Positions 17,439-27,936 of a stretch of DNA of 64,000 bases are shown one piece after another. The notes beneath the pieces were generated by a model. That model searched no databases and had not been told where the DNA came from. It saw only the letters and a program-made list of their open reading frames with translations. A program made the translations under genes and the position numbers. This DNA is from Thiomicrorhabdus sp. (GTDB taxonomy: Bacteria; Pseudomonadota; Gammaproteobacteria; Thiomicrospirales; Thiomicrospiraceae): the NCBI RefSeq assembly GCF_963677875.1, contig NZ_OY782569.1, positions 1-64,000 of the forward strand, in the 5' to 3' direction. Each line of letters begins with the position of its first letter. The stretch's first letter is position 1.

Positions 17439-18569
17439 GTGCTTAATTCGAAAGACCAAGCGCGTTTGCAGGAACTGGAAGAAGCGTTTCAGCTGTTCAA
17501 TCAGACTTCTGTACAATTAAGCCAGGCCTACGATGCGCTGCAAAGGCAGGTTGAAGCTTTGCAGAAACGCCTTGAAGCCAGCGATCAGGAAAAGCGTGCC
17601 GTTGCCGATCGTTTGAGTCGCCTGCTGAAGTTGATGCCGGGCGGCGTTATTGTTCTCGATGCAAATAATCGCATCATCGAAATGAATCCCAGTGCCGAGG
17701 AAATTCTTGGAAGCGATGCAGCAGGCAGAGATTGGGATATCGTGGTGATGAATGCTTTTTTGAGTCGTAACGACGCCGGAGAGTTATTGACCCATGATGA
17801 AAAGGTTTATCAGGAATCGACCGCAAATCTCGATCACGGTAACGGCAGGATTCTTCTGATTCAGGACGTGACTTCCGCGCGGGATCTTCAGGCGCACGTC
17901 AGTCGACATCAGCGCCTGGATTCGATGGGGGAAATGGCGGCGTCTCTGGCGCATCAGATTCGCACTCCGTTGGCTTCCGCACTGCTGTATGTCTCGCAGT
18001 TGAACGCCGTTCAGCTGGATGACGATAAACGGACCAAATTTGTCGGCAAAGCGCTGAACAGCCTGAACCATATTGAAAATCTGATCAAGGATATGCTGCA
18101 GTATGCCAAGGGCGGGAAGGGCAGTAAAACGCCACTTCAGGTTGCCGGTTTGTTGCAGCAATTGAAGATAAATCTGGAACCGCAGTTAAAGCAAGCCGGG
18201 GTTGAAATGGATTTGAAGTTCCCCGAGCAGCCCCTGACCGTCAGCGGGGATAAAGATGGTCTGCTAACGGCTTTGCAAAACTTGGTGGTCAACGCTTTGA
18301 ATGTGATGGACAGCGGCGGCAGAATCGAAGTACGGGCGACGCAACTGGATGCACAGCGATTGGATCTTGTGGTTGCCGATAACGGTCCGGGCATCGAGAC
18401 GGAGCGGTTGCAGAAAATCTTTGAGCCTTTTTATACCAGCCGCGCCAAGGGAACGGGGCTCGGCTTGGCAGTGGTACGGGCCATTGCCGAAGCACATGAC
18501 GGACGCGCCTGGGTGAAATCCATTCCGGGATACGGCTCTCAATTCGGGATCCGTCTGCCGTTAAACTGA
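17439..18569 (+). CDS. fleS: Flagellar sensor kinase FleS/FlrB
   Basis: 376 residues, cytoplasmic. An N-terminal coiled coil, a PAS domain (LLKLMPGGVIVLDANNRI), then HisKA with phospho-accepting His172 (SLAHQIRTPLASAL) and HATPase (VADNGPGIE, GTGLGLAVVRAIAEAH). GTG 17439 follows GGAGG. Phosphorylates FleR, encoded next. No membrane segment, as in FlrB/FleS. Confidence 0.9.
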   Translation: MLNSKDQARLQELEEAFQLFNQTSVQLSQAYDALQRQVEALQKRLEASDQEKRAVADRLSRLLKLMPGGVIVLDANNRIIEMNPSAEEILGSDAAGRDWDIVVMNAFLSRNDAGELLTHDEKVYQESTANLDHGNGRILLIQDVTSARDLQAHVSRHQRLDSMGEMAASLAHQIRTPLASALLYVSQLNAVQLDDDKRTKFVGKALNSLNHIENLIKDMLQYAKGGKGSKTPLQVAGLLQQLKINLEPQLKQAGVEMDLKFPEQPLTVSGDKDGLLTALQNLVVNALNVMDSGGRIEVRATQLDAQRLDLVVADNGPGIETERLQKIFEPFYTSRAKGTGLGLAVVRAIAEAHDGRAWVKSIPGYGSQFGIRLPLN

Positions 18570-18633
18570 TGGATCGCTTTTTAAAATCGATAACCGGTCG
18601 CGGCGTTTGTTGTCCGGCCATGAGGAATCGCTT

Positions 18634-20034
18634 ATGAGCATTGCCAAAATTCTGGTTGTAGAAGACGACCCCGAACTGCAGGAGGCTCTGGTCGACACTT
18701 TGACGCTGCATGAATTTGAAGTCATTGCGGTCAGCAGTGCGGAGCAGGCATTGAGTGCGCTTGACGACGAAATCGGAATGGTTTTTTCCGATATTCGAAT
18801 GGATGGGATGGATGGTTATACTCTTATGACCAAAATCCGTGCAATGAAGCCTTATCTTCCGATTGTGCTGATGACGGCGTACGGTACCGTCGAACAGGCG
18901 GTGGATGCAATGAAGTCCGGTGCCGTCGATTACATCATTAAACCGTTTCAGGCCAATCTTCTGGTAGAAAAAGCTCAGGCGTACTTCAATCGCGACGCTT
19001 CCAGCGAAGGCGATTTTATCGCTGCGGATCCGGCGACCATTCAGCTGAAAGCGATGGCGCAGAAAGTAGCGCAAAGCGACGCCAGTATTCTGATCAGCGG
19101 GCAGAGCGGCACCGGAAAGGAAGTGCTGGCGCGTTACATTCATTCGCAATCTCCGCGCAGTAAACAGCCGTTTGTCGCCATTAACTGCGCTGCGATACCT
19201 GAATCGATGCTTGAGGCGGTTCTGTTCGGGTATGAAAAAGGGGCTTTTACCGGTGCCGCCAAATCCATGCCGGGAAAATTCGAACAGGCGCAGGGCGGCA
19301 CGATTTTCCTTGACGAGATCGGTGAAATGAAGGCCGATCTGCAAGCAAAACTGCTACGGGTTCTGCAGGAAAAAGAAGTGGAGCGTATCGGCAGTACCAA
19401 AACGATTAATCTCGATGTACGGGTTCTCAGCGCCACCAATATCGATATGAAAAAATCGATTGCGGCCGGAGAATTCCGCGAAGATCTGTTTTATCGTCTG
19501 AACGTTTTTCCGATGCGCCTGCCGGCGTTGAAAGCGCGCACTCGGGATATTGCCGCGATTGCCGAGCGTCTGATTCAACGCCATTGCGGTCTGGGACGGG
19601 TGATGCCGATGATTACCGCACCGGCCATGAAACGTCTTTTGAGTTACCCTTGGCCGGGGAATATCCGCGAGTTGGACAATGTGATTCAGAGAGCTTTGCT
19701 TTTAATGTCCGGAGACAGTATTCGCGAGCAGGATATACTGTTGGATAACGAGCTGGAGACACCGGAAGCGATTGTTCCACGAAATCTCGTCGTGGAGACG
19801 GAAAGCACCGGGACACCGTCTGAGGCAGCGGCAGTAATGCAAGAACGGAGTGTTTCGGACGAAGAATCGGTTTTACCGACGGACTTGAAAGCGCGAGAAA
19901 ATGAGTTGATCCTGCAAACTTTGCAACGCTTTGACGGCCACCGCCAGAAAACGGCCGAAGCATTGAATATCAGCCCCCGAACCTTGCGCTATAAACTGGC
20001 ACGTTTGAAAGAACAGGGATTTGAAGTTGCCTGA
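18634..20034 (+). CDS. fleR: Sigma-54 response regulator FleR/FlrC
   Basis: 466 residues: receiver with Asp53 (VFSDIRMDG), AAA+ with GQSGTGKE, GAFTGA and GTIFLDE, and C-terminal Fis HTH (GHRQKTAEALNISPRTLRYKLAR). Start taken as ATG 18634 behind GAGGA; TTG 18607 is also in frame but has no ribosome site. Activates the class III sigma-54 promoters; one lies immediately downstream, before fliE. Confidence 0.92.
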   Translation: MSIAKILVVEDDPELQEALVDTLTLHEFEVIAVSSAEQALSALDDEIGMVFSDIRMDGMDGYTLMTKIRAMKPYLPIVLMTAYGTVEQAVDAMKSGAVDYIIKPFQANLLVEKAQAYFNRDASSEGDFIAADPATIQLKAMAQKVAQSDASILISGQSGTGKEVLARYIHSQSPRSKQPFVAINCAAIPESMLEAVLFGYEKGAFTGAAKSMPGKFEQAQGGTIFLDEIGEMKADLQAKLLRVLQEKEVERIGSTKTINLDVRVLSATNIDMKKSIAAGEFREDLFYRLNVFPMRLPALKARTRDIAAIAERLIQRHCGLGRVMPMITAPAMKRLLSYPWPGNIRELDNVIQRALLLMSGDSIREQDILLDNELETPEAIVPRNLVVETESTGTPSEAAAVMQERSVSDEESVLPTDLKARENELILQTLQRFDGHRQKTAEALNISPRTLRYKLARLKEQGFEVA

Positions 20035-20048
20035 CCCATTCACATAGT

Positions 20049-20065
20049 TGGTATAAGTGTTGCTT
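20049..20065 (+). promoter_or_regulatory. Sigma-54 promoter of the fliE operon
   Basis: TGGTAT, 5 bases, TTGCTT with GG and GC exactly 10 bases apart. About 94 bases before fliE and just after fleR. Confidence 0.75.
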
Positions 20066-20158
20066 TTGCACTTTTTAGAGAATTTTTGAAGTTATTCGAT
20101 TACGAATATTCGGTTTTGCGGGCGGATGTTTTCCTGCCCGGTTTTGAAGGATAGCGAA

Positions 20159-20497
20159 ATGGATCCAGTTGATACACAAAGCTTATTGTTGCAGATGCGT
20201 GCTTTGGCAGCGCAGGCTGAGGCAAAACCGATTGCCGAAAATCCGGCGGAAGCGGTTGATCCGGCAAACAAATCCGCTTCGTTTTCGGATCTTATGACGC
20301 AGTCGCTGGAAGCGGTTAATGCGCAGCAGCAGAAATCTGCCGAGATGAAAGAAGCCTTTGAAAAAGGCGATCCGGACGCCGATCTGACCGAGGTTATGGT
20401 TCAGGTTCAGAAGGCGAGTTTGTCGTTCCAGGCAATGACTCAGGTGCGTAATAAACTGGTAGATGCCTATAAAGAAGTCATTCAAATGTCAATTTGA
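20159..20497 (+). CDS. fliE: Flagellar hook-basal body protein FliE
   Basis: 112 residues; joins MS ring and rod and is exported early. Family features: [17 protein letters not shown] in the middle and the C-terminal [30 protein letters not shown] 20159 is chosen because AGGATAG precedes it and the family starts here; an upstream in-frame start at 20126 lacks support. First gene of fliEFGHIJ. Confidence 0.93.
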   Translation: MDPVDTQSLLLQMRALAAQAEAKPIAENPAEAVDPANKSASFSDLMTQSLEAVNAQQQKSAEMKEAFEKGDPDADLTEVMVQVQKASLSFQAMTQVRNKLVDAYKEVIQMSI

Positions 20498-20596
20498 TCG
20501 GCGGCTTTCAAGCGGGAACGGATGACTGCCTGGGCGCTCTCATCACACAGATGATTGTTTTTAATAAAGATAACACAGGGTTAAAACGGGGCGTAT

Positions 20597-22276
20597 ATGG
20601 CCGAACCTCAAGCAACAATGGGTAATTCTGCAAACCGTCCTTTCGGCGACGATGCCAGTTTTATCAATACTCTGACCTCTCTTTCGGTCGCCAAACAGGT
20701 CGGGCTGGTCGTCGCTCTGGCGGCGTCGATTGCTTTGGTGGTCGGTATGATTATCTGGTCGCAGAACACGCCCTATACTTTGCTCTTCGGCAGTGTGGAT
20801 CCCAAAGAACTCAATGAGATCGTTCAGACGTTGGAACAGGATGCGGTGCCTTATGAAATCGACCGCACCAGCGGCGGGATTCTGGTTCCTTCGGATAAAG
20901 TACATGCCTTGCGCTTGAAGCTGGCGGCGGCCGGTTTTCCCAAACAGGCACCTTCCGGTTATCAATTGCTGGACATCGACCAGGGGTTCGGTATTTCCCA
21001 ATTTAAAGAGACCACTCAGTATCACCGGGCTTTGGAAGGTGAACTGGCCAAATCGGTTGCCTCGATTAATGCCGTCAAATCGGCTCGGGTGATGCTCGGT
21101 TTGCCGAAACGGTCGGTGTTTGTCCGCAAACAGCAGAAGCCGTCGGCCTCGGTAGTGGTGCAACTTTATCCCGGCCGCAGTCTCGACGAACAGCAGGTGA
21201 ATGCCATCGCTTATCTCGTGGCATCCAGTATTCCCAATATGGAAGCCAAATCCGTGACGGTGGTTGATCAGAACGGCAACCTTTTGACAGCCGATTCCGC
21301 AGGCACCGGTGCTTTGCATATGAGCATGAAACAGCTCGATTACACCCGATCGGTGGAAGAGACGCTGTCTGGACGGATCATTCGTCTTTTGGCGCCGGTT
21401 GTTGGTGGAGAAGGCAAGGTGCGCGCTCAGGTAACGGCGGAGCTGGATTTTACCCAGCAGGAACAGACGCGTGAAAATTACGAGCCGGATCCGGATGCAA
21501 TTCGTTCCGAGCAGGAAGTCCGTGAAATCAATCGCAACGAAGGACCTGCCGGTATTCCGGGGGCTCTGACCAACCAGCCGCCTCGAGCCGGCATTGCGCC
21601 TGAGCAGGGATATAACCCTCAGCAGGATCCTAATCTGAAAAGTTCCAGTGAAAAAAGCACCAAAAATTACGAACTGGATCGTACCATCAGCCACATCAAA
21701 AATTCGGTTGGTAATGTCAGACGTTTATCGGTTGCTGTAGTGCTGGATGACAAAATCAGTGTAAACGAGCAGGGTGAAACCGTTCGCGAAGCCTTAACGG
21801 ATGAAGAATTACAGCGTTATCGTCAGCTGGTCAGCGACACCGTTGGCCTGGACGAAGCCCGTGGCGATACCTTGAGTGTCGTGAATGCCTCGTTTGTAGC
21901 TGCGCCACAAGAAGCAATGCCGTCGATTCCGTTCTGGCAGGAGCCTTGGTTCTGGAATCTGGTGAAACAGGTTGTGGCCGGGATTGCGGTGCTGATTATT
22001 ATTTTCGGAGTGATTCGTCCGTTGCTGCGCGATCTGACCAAACGCGAAAGCCTGGAGCCGGACTATCCTATGGATGACGTCGAGCCGTCTTCCGAATCGG
22101 TTGACGACATCTCGCGGGCATTGGATCAGATGAGTACCGAAGTCGAAGAGACGGCCGCGGAAGCCGAAGCGGAGTCCGATGAAGAGCGTCAACTTTTGGA
22201 AAAAGTCCGCGCAATTGTCGAAGCGGAACCGAAGGTTGCCGCGCATGTTATTAAACAGTGGTTAGCTGGAGCCTGA
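20597..22276 (+). CDS. fliF: Flagellar MS-ring protein FliF
   Basis: 559 residues, normal length. Transmembrane segments near 36-56 (VGLVVALAASIALVVGMIIW) and 451-472; between them the ring-building motifs (FKETTQYHRALEGELAKSV, SARVMLGLPKRSVFVR) and a proline-rich loop. The C-terminal cytoplasmic tail (KVRAIVEAEPKVAAHVIKQWL) is the FliG-binding site. Followed after 3 bases by fliG. Confidence 0.95.
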   Translation: MAEPQATMGNSANRPFGDDASFINTLTSLSVAKQVGLVVALAASIALVVGMIIWSQNTPYTLLFGSVDPKELNEIVQTLEQDAVPYEIDRTSGGILVPSDKVHALRLKLAAAGFPKQAPSGYQLLDIDQGFGISQFKETTQYHRALEGELAKSVASINAVKSARVMLGLPKRSVFVRKQQKPSASVVVQLYPGRSLDEQQVNAIAYLVASSIPNMEAKSVTVVDQNGNLLTADSAGTGALHMSMKQLDYTRSVEETLSGRIIRLLAPVVGGEGKVRAQVTAELDFTQQEQTRENYEPDPDAIRSEQEVREINRNEGPAGIPGALTNQPPRAGIAPEQGYNPQQDPNLKSSSEKSTKNYELDRTISHIKNSVGNVRRLSVAVVLDDKISVNEQGETVREALTDEELQRYRQLVSDTVGLDEARGDTLSVVNASFVAAPQEAMPSIPFWQEPWFWNLVKQVVAGIAVLIIIFGVIRPLLRDLTKRESLEPDYPMDDVEPSSESVDDISRALDQMSTEVEETAAEAEAESDEERQLLEKVRAIVEAEPKVAAHVIKQWLAGA

Positions 22277-22279
22277 GGT

Positions 22280-23275
22280 ATGGCGGTAAAAGAGAGAAAT
22301 AATCTGGACAAAGCAGCTATCCTTCTGCTGGCGCTTGGAAAAGACAATGCCGCCGAAGTGCTTAAACATTTGAATCCGCGTGAAGTTCAGAAAATCGGTT
22401 CGGCGATGACGGAAGTAGACAACGTCAGCCATGACGATATTCATTTGGTGATGCAATCTTTCATGGACGAACTGGGCGAAGATGCTTTAGGTATCGATCC
22501 AAGCGAGTTTGCGCAGTCTTTGATGGCGGATGCACTTGGCGATTCCGGCGGTCATCTGATGGATGCGGCGTTACTTGGCGATCAGGTCAAAGGTTTGGAA
22601 GCTCTCAAGTGGATGCATCCGTCGACGATTGCCAATATGCTGCGCAACGAACACCCGCAGGTCATTGCCATTATTCTGTCCTATTTTGATTCCGATCAGG
22701 CTGCGGAAGTTCTGAAAGGGATTCCGGAGCGCTTCCAGTCGGACGTGATTTACCGGATTGCAACCCTGACAACCATTCAGCCCCGCGCTTTATTTGATTT
22801 GAACGACGTTCTGGAACGTGCTTCCAGCGACGGTGAAGGCGGTAAACTGGCGACCATTGGCGGTGAAAAACGCGCTGCGGAAATTCTGAACTTTGTCGGC
22901 GGTGGCGTCGACAGCCGAATCCTGGACTCGATTGCCGAAGAGCATGAAGATGTCAGTCGCGCGATTCAAGATAAAATGTTTGTCTTTGAGGACATTGCCG
23001 GCATCGATGATCGCGGTATCCAGACTCTGGTGGGCGAAGTGCCGAATGATGTCTTGATTGTTGCCCTGAAAGGCGCCGATACCGACCTCAAGGAAAAATT
23101 CCTTTCCAATGTCTCCAAGCGTCAGGCGGATATTATGCGCGACGATCTGGAAACTGGCGGACCGGTCAAATTAAGTGCGGTTGAAGAAGCTCAGAGAACC
23201 ATTATTCAGATTGTACGCCGCTTGGCAGACGAAGAGAAAATTATGATGCCAGGAGCCGGTGAGGAGTTTGTCTGA
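22280..23275 (+). CDS. fliG: Motor switch protein FliG
   Basis: 331 residues, full length. N-domain binds FliF (KAAILLLALGKDNAAEVLKHL), middle domain carries the EHPQ motif (NEHPQVIAIILSYF), C-domain the charged torque helix (DLKEKFLSNVSKRQADIMRDDLE). Rotor part that contacts MotA. The stop TGA overlaps the ribosome site of fliH. Confidence 0.96.
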   Translation: MAVKERNNLDKAAILLLALGKDNAAEVLKHLNPREVQKIGSAMTEVDNVSHDDIHLVMQSFMDELGEDALGIDPSEFAQSLMADALGDSGGHLMDAALLGDQVKGLEALKWMHPSTIANMLRNEHPQVIAIILSYFDSDQAAEVLKGIPERFQSDVIYRIATLTTIQPRALFDLNDVLERASSDGEGGKLATIGGEKRAAEILNFVGGGVDSRILDSIAEEHEDVSRAIQDKMFVFEDIAGIDDRGIQTLVGEVPNDVLIVALKGADTDLKEKFLSNVSKRQADIMRDDLETGGPVKLSAVEEAQRTIIQIVRRLADEEKIMMPGAGEEFV

Positions 23276-23276
23276 G

Positions 23277-24137
23277 ATGAACGATTCAGGATTCACCGCT
23301 TTCGATCTGCAGCGTCAGCAGGACGATAAGGTTGTGCCTTTGAAAACACGGTTGTTGCGTCAGGAAGAACTTGAGCAGGAGGTGGCGGCCTGGCAACCCA
23401 AAGATTTTGCATCACAGTCTAAGGCGTCATCGGAGCAAAAGGTTGCACCGGTTCCGGTGGATCCGCAATTGGAGGCGCAAATCAGAGCCGAACTGGAAAA
23501 AGAGTATGCTACCAGAGAGGAGGCGTGGCGACAGCAGATACATGAAGAAGCTTTCCAGGAAGGGTTCCGGCAAGGCTTAGAAAAAGGCGAAACGCAAGGT
23601 CGTTTGAACGGCGAAGAAAGCGCGAAGCAGAGTGTCAGGCAAGCGGCTGAGGTCGACTTGCAGCAGTTCCAGAAGCTGGTTGAATCGATTCAGACTCCCT
23701 ATGAGGCGTTGAAAGAAGGCTTGCTGAGTGAATTAACCGAATTTTCCTTTCACATTGCCGAAGCGGTTATCAAGCAGCAGATCGAACAGCATCCGCAATG
23801 GATTTTGGAGGCAGTTGAAAAGGCCGTCGAAGTTTTGCCGGAAAACGAGGACGATTCCTTAAAAATTTTCCTTAATCCGGAGGACTTACTCTTTTTGCAG
23901 AAAATGCAATATGACGCCTTGCCGAACTGGCAGTTGGAGCAAAATGCCGAGTTGAAGCGCGGCGAATGCCTTGTCAGACAAGTTCATTCTCAAGTGGCCA
24001 ATTTGTGGAGCGCCCGGCTCGACGAAATCATGCAAAATTATCGTCGTCCGGCTCCGGTCGGGGATGCGGAAGAGAAAAATCTCTCTGCGAATGCCAATGA
24101 GCCGACGAATACTTTGTTGGCTGACGAGCCGTCTTAG
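23277..24137 (+). CDS. fliH: Flagellar export ATPase regulator FliH
   Basis: 286 residues, rather long. It has an N-terminal Gln/Lys-rich region, the GxxxG-like helical repeats typical of FliH (EAFQEGFRQGLEKGETQGRL) and a V-ATPase E-subunit-like C-domain. Binds FliI and keeps it inactive off the export gate. ATG 23277 chosen; reading is open 18 bases further into fliG. Confidence 0.9.
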   Translation: MNDSGFTAFDLQRQQDDKVVPLKTRLLRQEELEQEVAAWQPKDFASQSKASSEQKVAPVPVDPQLEAQIRAELEKEYATREEAWRQQIHEEAFQEGFRQGLEKGETQGRLNGEESAKQSVRQAAEVDLQQFQKLVESIQTPYEALKEGLLSELTEFSFHIAEAVIKQQIEQHPQWILEAVEKAVEVLPENEDDSLKIFLNPEDLLFLQKMQYDALPNWQLEQNAELKRGECLVRQVHSQVANLWSARLDEIMQNYRRPAPVGDAEEKNLSANANEPTNTLLADEPS

Positions 24138-24145
24138 GAGGTAGC

Positions 24146-25495
24146 ATGGCCTCGAATGAATCTTCTCTTTTGGGCGAGCAGCTCGGCCGACATTTCAGAG
24201 ATTTAAACCAATCCCCTTTGCAAACCTCATCGCTTAAAGCGAGCGGCCGTCTGGTGCGTATGGTCGGTATGACTTTGGAAGCCATCGGAACTTATGCGCC
24301 GCTGGGTTCGAGATGCCAGATCGTTCAGCCGGACCAGAAACCGATTGAAGCCGAAGTGGTCGGATTTCACGATGATCGTCTGTATTTGATGCCGATCGGC
24401 GATACGCACGGACTGTCGGCCAATGCACGGGTTGTGCCGATGGAAGGCGGCATTAAAGTCGGGGTCGGGCCGAAAATGCTCGGTCGGGTCATCGATGGCA
24501 ACGGCAAACCGTTGGATGGTCTCGGTGCGATCGAAGTTGAAGATTATGTTTCGCTGGCCGGAGAGCGAATCAATCCTTTAGGGCGTCGGCCGATCACCGA
24601 GCCACTGGATGTCGGGATCAAGGCGATTAACGGGCTTTTGACACTCGGTCAGGGACAGCGTGTCGGTTTGATGGCTGGAACCGGGGTTGGAAAAAGTGTT
24701 CTGCTGGGCATGATGACGCGTTTTACCGATGCCGATATCGTTGTGGTTGGTTTGATTGGAGAGCGTGGTCGCGAGGTCAATGATTTCGTGCATCATAATC
24801 TTGGGGCGGAAGGTTTAAAGCGTGCGGTTGTGGTTGCTACTCCGGCGGATGATCCGCCGCTAATGCGTTTGCACGGAGCTATGCTGGCTACCGCCATTGC
24901 CGAATATTTCCGTGATAAGGGCATGAAGGTTCTTTTGTTGATGGATTCGCTGACGCGTTTTGCTCAGGCGCAACGCGAAATTGCGCTTTCGGTTGGCGAA
25001 CCGCCGGCGAGCAAAGGTTATCCGCCCTCGGTGTTCTCTAAACTGCCACAGCTGGTCGAGCGTGCTGGAAACAGTGATTCTCCGACCGGTTCGATTACCG
25101 CCATCTATACGGTGCTGGCTGAAGGTGACGATCAGAGTGATCCGGTAGTCGATTCGGCGCGAGGTGTGTTGGATGGCCATATCGTTCTATCGCGGAGAAT
25201 TGCCGACAGCGGGCGCTATCCGGCGATTGATATCGAGTCTTCGGTCAGCCGGGTGATGGTCGAAATTGTGTCCGATGAACAATTGAAAACCGCCCGAGGG
25301 TTCAAACAGCTGTATTCGCTGTATCAGCAGAATCAGGATCTGATTACGTTGGGCGCTTATAAAAAAGGCAGTGATCCGAACTTGGATCTTGCGATTCAGA
25401 AATATCCGCAGCTGAATGCTTTTCTGGCGCAGGAAATTCGTGAGCAGGCTGGTGTTGAAGCGAGTTTGCAAGCATTGCAGGCGGCAATGAGTTAA
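24146..25495 (+). CDS. fliI: Flagellum-specific ATPase FliI
   Basis: 449 residues. F1-beta-like ATPase: Walker A AGTGVGKSVLLG near residue 178, GERGREVNDF, Walker B region VLLLMDSLTRFAQAQREI, GYPPSVF. Powers unfolding and delivery of export substrates. AGGAGG precedes ATG 24146, eight bases after fliH. Confidence 0.96.
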   Translation: MASNESSLLGEQLGRHFRDLNQSPLQTSSLKASGRLVRMVGMTLEAIGTYAPLGSRCQIVQPDQKPIEAEVVGFHDDRLYLMPIGDTHGLSANARVVPMEGGIKVGVGPKMLGRVIDGNGKPLDGLGAIEVEDYVSLAGERINPLGRRPITEPLDVGIKAINGLLTLGQGQRVGLMAGTGVGKSVLLGMMTRFTDADIVVVGLIGERGREVNDFVHHNLGAEGLKRAVVVATPADDPPLMRLHGAMLATAIAEYFRDKGMKVLLLMDSLTRFAQAQREIALSVGEPPASKGYPPSVFSKLPQLVERAGNSDSPTGSITAIYTVLAEGDDQSDPVVDSARGVLDGHIVLSRRIADSGRYPAIDIESSVSRVMVEIVSDEQLKTARGFKQLYSLYQQNQDLITLGAYKKGSDPNLDLAIQKYPQLNAFLAQEIREQAGVEASLQALQAAMS

Positions 25496-25549
25496 GCGGC
25501 GGTTTGCGTGAATTTTCGGTATGATGATTCTCAAGGCGGGAGATGATAA

Positions 25550-25996
25550 ATGAAACGGGAAATTCAGCGCTGGGAAAAAATTGTCGAACTGGCACAGCAG
25601 GATACGGATCGTGCTGCCGAGGTTTTTTCTTCTCTACAGCATCAGTGGCAGCACGCTCAAACTCAGCTTGAAGCCCTGCAGAATTACCAGCAGGAATATC
25701 TGCAGGAAAGGCCCGTCAACACCACATTTCAAATACAGCAGCTGCAAAGTAAAGCCTTATTCATCAACAAAGTAAATGAAGCTGTTCAGGCTCAAAGCCG
25801 TCAGGTGGAAGCCTTGAACGAACGAGTGCAGAAAGGGCGCGAAGTCTGGATTGAAAAGAGAGCTTACCTGAAAGCACTGGAGACGCTTCTGGAAAACAAG
25901 CGGCGCAGCTGGCAGGAAATGCTGGATAAACGCGAGCAGAAGATGCTGGATGAGCTGGCGGCAAAAAATGCTCACAGGCGGCAAGGTTTACCCTAG
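25550..25996 (+). CDS. fliJ: Flagellar export chaperone FliJ
   Basis: 148 residues of nearly pure coiled coil with FliJ spacing (REIQRWEKIVELAQQDTDRAAEVF; RREVWIEK-type middle; ENKRRSWQEMLDKREQKMLDEL). Stalk-like partner of FliI and FlhA. Ends the fliEFGHIJ unit; no clear terminator is seen after it. Confidence 0.88.
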   Translation: MKREIQRWEKIVELAQQDTDRAAEVFSSLQHQWQHAQTQLEALQNYQQEYLQERPVNTTFQIQQLQSKALFINKVNEAVQAQSRQVEALNERVQKGREVWIEKRAYLKALETLLENKRRSWQEMLDKREQKMLDELAAKNAHRRQGLP

Positions 25997-26133
25997 AAAG
26001 GGTAAAGCGGGAGAGATTCTCTTTAATTCGGGACGTTTTCCGGCACTTTGAGGGGAAAGCAACGAATTTTTGGGGGGATGTTCTCGACCAATGAACCGTT
26101 TGAAATGAACTTTGTTTTCCTTCTTTGGCACAG

Positions 26134-26149
26134 CGGCATAAAGGTTGCT
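26134..26149 (+). promoter_or_regulatory. Sigma-54 promoter of fliK and following genes
   Basis: CGGCAT, 5 bases, TTGCTT with GG-N10-GC spacing (26135-26136 and 26147-26148), about 77 bases before fliK. It shares GGCATAA...GGTTGCTTT with the cheA promoter. Confidence 0.7.
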
Positions 26150-26225
26150 TTACTTAACGGCAGATGACGGTTTTCGATGATTTTCCGGAGACACGTTCTG
26201 ATTTGCTTAAGGAGCCTGATTGTTT

Positions 26226-27926
26226 ATGTCCGCATCCTCGATGTCTTCCATTCCGTCGAATTTATCCGTCAAACCGGCGTCCGAAGCTGTTCGGCCCGAA
26301 ATATCCTTGACGCAAGACAAGACTTCAGATGTTTCATCCGAGCCGTTTTCTCGGCTATTGCAGAATCTCGATGCGGACAGTGCTTCTTTTGTGCCAGCAC
26401 CTCTTTCATTAAAGGGTTCGCGCTCAAATGATTCCGAAAATGATTTCGAAATGTCCCTTTCTGAAAGTATTACGACGCTCCTGTCATCGGATCAAAGTTC
26501 GTCTGAAGGCAGTGAAATACCGGTTGCGTATCTCGGCGTGAGAGGGCCTGCGAATTCAGGCGCGCCTGTACTGGGCATGCCGATTGTCGATGATTCGCCA
26601 GCTGTCGCTACGGAAATGAATAAAGCGATATGGCCGTTGGCGGCCGGATTTCCGAAAGCTGTAGCAGAAGTGAACGAAGCAATGCCGACTGGTATTGACC
26701 AAACGGGAGTGATGGCAGTCGGTGCAAATTGGCACATTCGCGAATGGTCGACTGATCGGGAACAGCAGAATACGGTGCCGGAAGAGAATTATCTGTCGGC
26801 AGAGGGTGATCAGGCCTTAGCCTCATTGGCGTCTTTTGGCACTTTGACCGAGCTTGAACGGGAGGCAGAAGACGGGGCGGATTCATCTGCCGAAAATGAG
26901 CAGGTGGAATGGATTGAGAAAAATTTCAGCCTGAATTCGGATATTCGGCCGGATGTGAGTGAAGGTGTTTTTGCCGCTAATTCGTCAGAGATTGCGGAAA
27001 ATTCTGCCATTACTTCGGCTGAAAACTTACAAAGTTTGCCAGCTTTTGGTCAGCCAGACCTGGAAAGCCTGTCGAGTATCAGTGTCGATCCTGGCACTGA
27101 TGGAGGTGTCGATTCTGTCATTGGTTTTACCGAACAACCGGATGGCAGCGGTAAAGAACCTTTGACCTATCCGGGGGCTGCGTGGTTGGAATCGGGACGG
27201 AAATGGCCTTCAGAATCCAGTCTGTCATCCGGTATGGTATCAAATTCGCCTTCCTGGGCGTCGGCCGATAAGGCGGCTGTCAATTGGAGCAGTCAGTCTT
27301 CTGCCGCTACGACGGCTTTGACCTCCGGCACGTCTTCAAATGCGGCCGTTGTTGCCAGTGCGCAGATTTCGCAGACATTGCAGGATTCGCTCCTTCAGTC
27401 CGATTCGTCGGCGGATGAGAAGGCGGTTTTGTCGAAGGAATTTTCTGCGGGAGAGGTGAGCGGAGAGCGGAGAGCGGCAGCATCGATACCATTGCCGTCG
27501 ATTTCAGCCGGAACCCGGCAACCTCAATGGGCACATCAGTTCGCACAAAGAGTTGTTGTCATGCTGAACCAGTCGGTGCAACAGGCGCAGATCGCTTTGA
27601 ATCCGGAGCAGCTCGGGCCTTTGCGAATTCGTTTGCAGTTCGATAAAGATCAGCAGCTGCAGGTCAGCGTTGCGGCCCAGCAGGGAGCGGCGCGTGATGC
27701 GGTGGAAAATGCTTTGCCCCGTCTGCGCGAGGTTTTGGCGCAATCCGGGATACAGCTTGGTTCGGTCGATATTCGCGATGATTCGCCGTCAGATAATAGA
27801 AATAATCCGGCTCAGGAAGCTTATGCTGCTTCAGTTTCTACGGATTCAGCCGAAGAGATGCATGAGGGATCGCTGAGTCAAGTGACCGTTAAGGTGTCGA
27901 AAAACCTGGTTGACTATTATGCTTAA
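26226..27926 (+). CDS. fliK: Flagellar hook-length control protein FliK
   Basis: 566 residues. The long N-terminal part is Ser/Asp/Glu-rich and disordered; the C-terminal domain (about 430-530) is conserved: [23 protein letters not shown] and [17 protein letters not shown]. Measures hook length and makes FlhB change substrate specificity. ATG 26226 is preferred; a TTG six bases upstream sits nearer the GGAG ribosome site and may be used. Confidence 0.88.
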   Translation: MSASSMSSIPSNLSVKPASEAVRPEISLTQDKTSDVSSEPFSRLLQNLDADSASFVPAPLSLKGSRSNDSENDFEMSLSESITTLLSSDQSSSEGSEIPVAYLGVRGPANSGAPVLGMPIVDDSPAVATEMNKAIWPLAAGFPKAVAEVNEAMPTGIDQTGVMAVGANWHIREWSTDREQQNTVPEENYLSAEGDQALASLASFGTLTELEREAEDGADSSAENEQVEWIEKNFSLNSDIRPDVSEGVFAANSSEIAENSAITSAENLQSLPAFGQPDLESLSSISVDPGTDGGVDSVIGFTEQPDGSGKEPLTYPGAAWLESGRKWPSESSLSSGMVSNSPSWASADKAAVNWSSQSSAATTALTSGTSSNAAVVASAQISQTLQDSLLQSDSSADEKAVLSKEFSAGEVSGERRAAASIPLPSISAGTRQPQWAHQFAQRVVVMLNQSVQQAQIALNPEQLGPLRIRLQFDKDQQLQVSVAAQQGAARDAVENALPRLREVLAQSGIQLGSVDIRDDSPSDNRNNPAQEAYAASVSTDSAEEMHEGSLSQVTVKVSKNLVDYYA

Positions 27927-27936
27927 GGAGTGTGCA

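Noticed and set aside
24028..24285. Minus-strand frames inside flagellar genes
   Set aside because: These are antisense shadows of fliH/fliI and similar genes, with no ribosome sites or family features.
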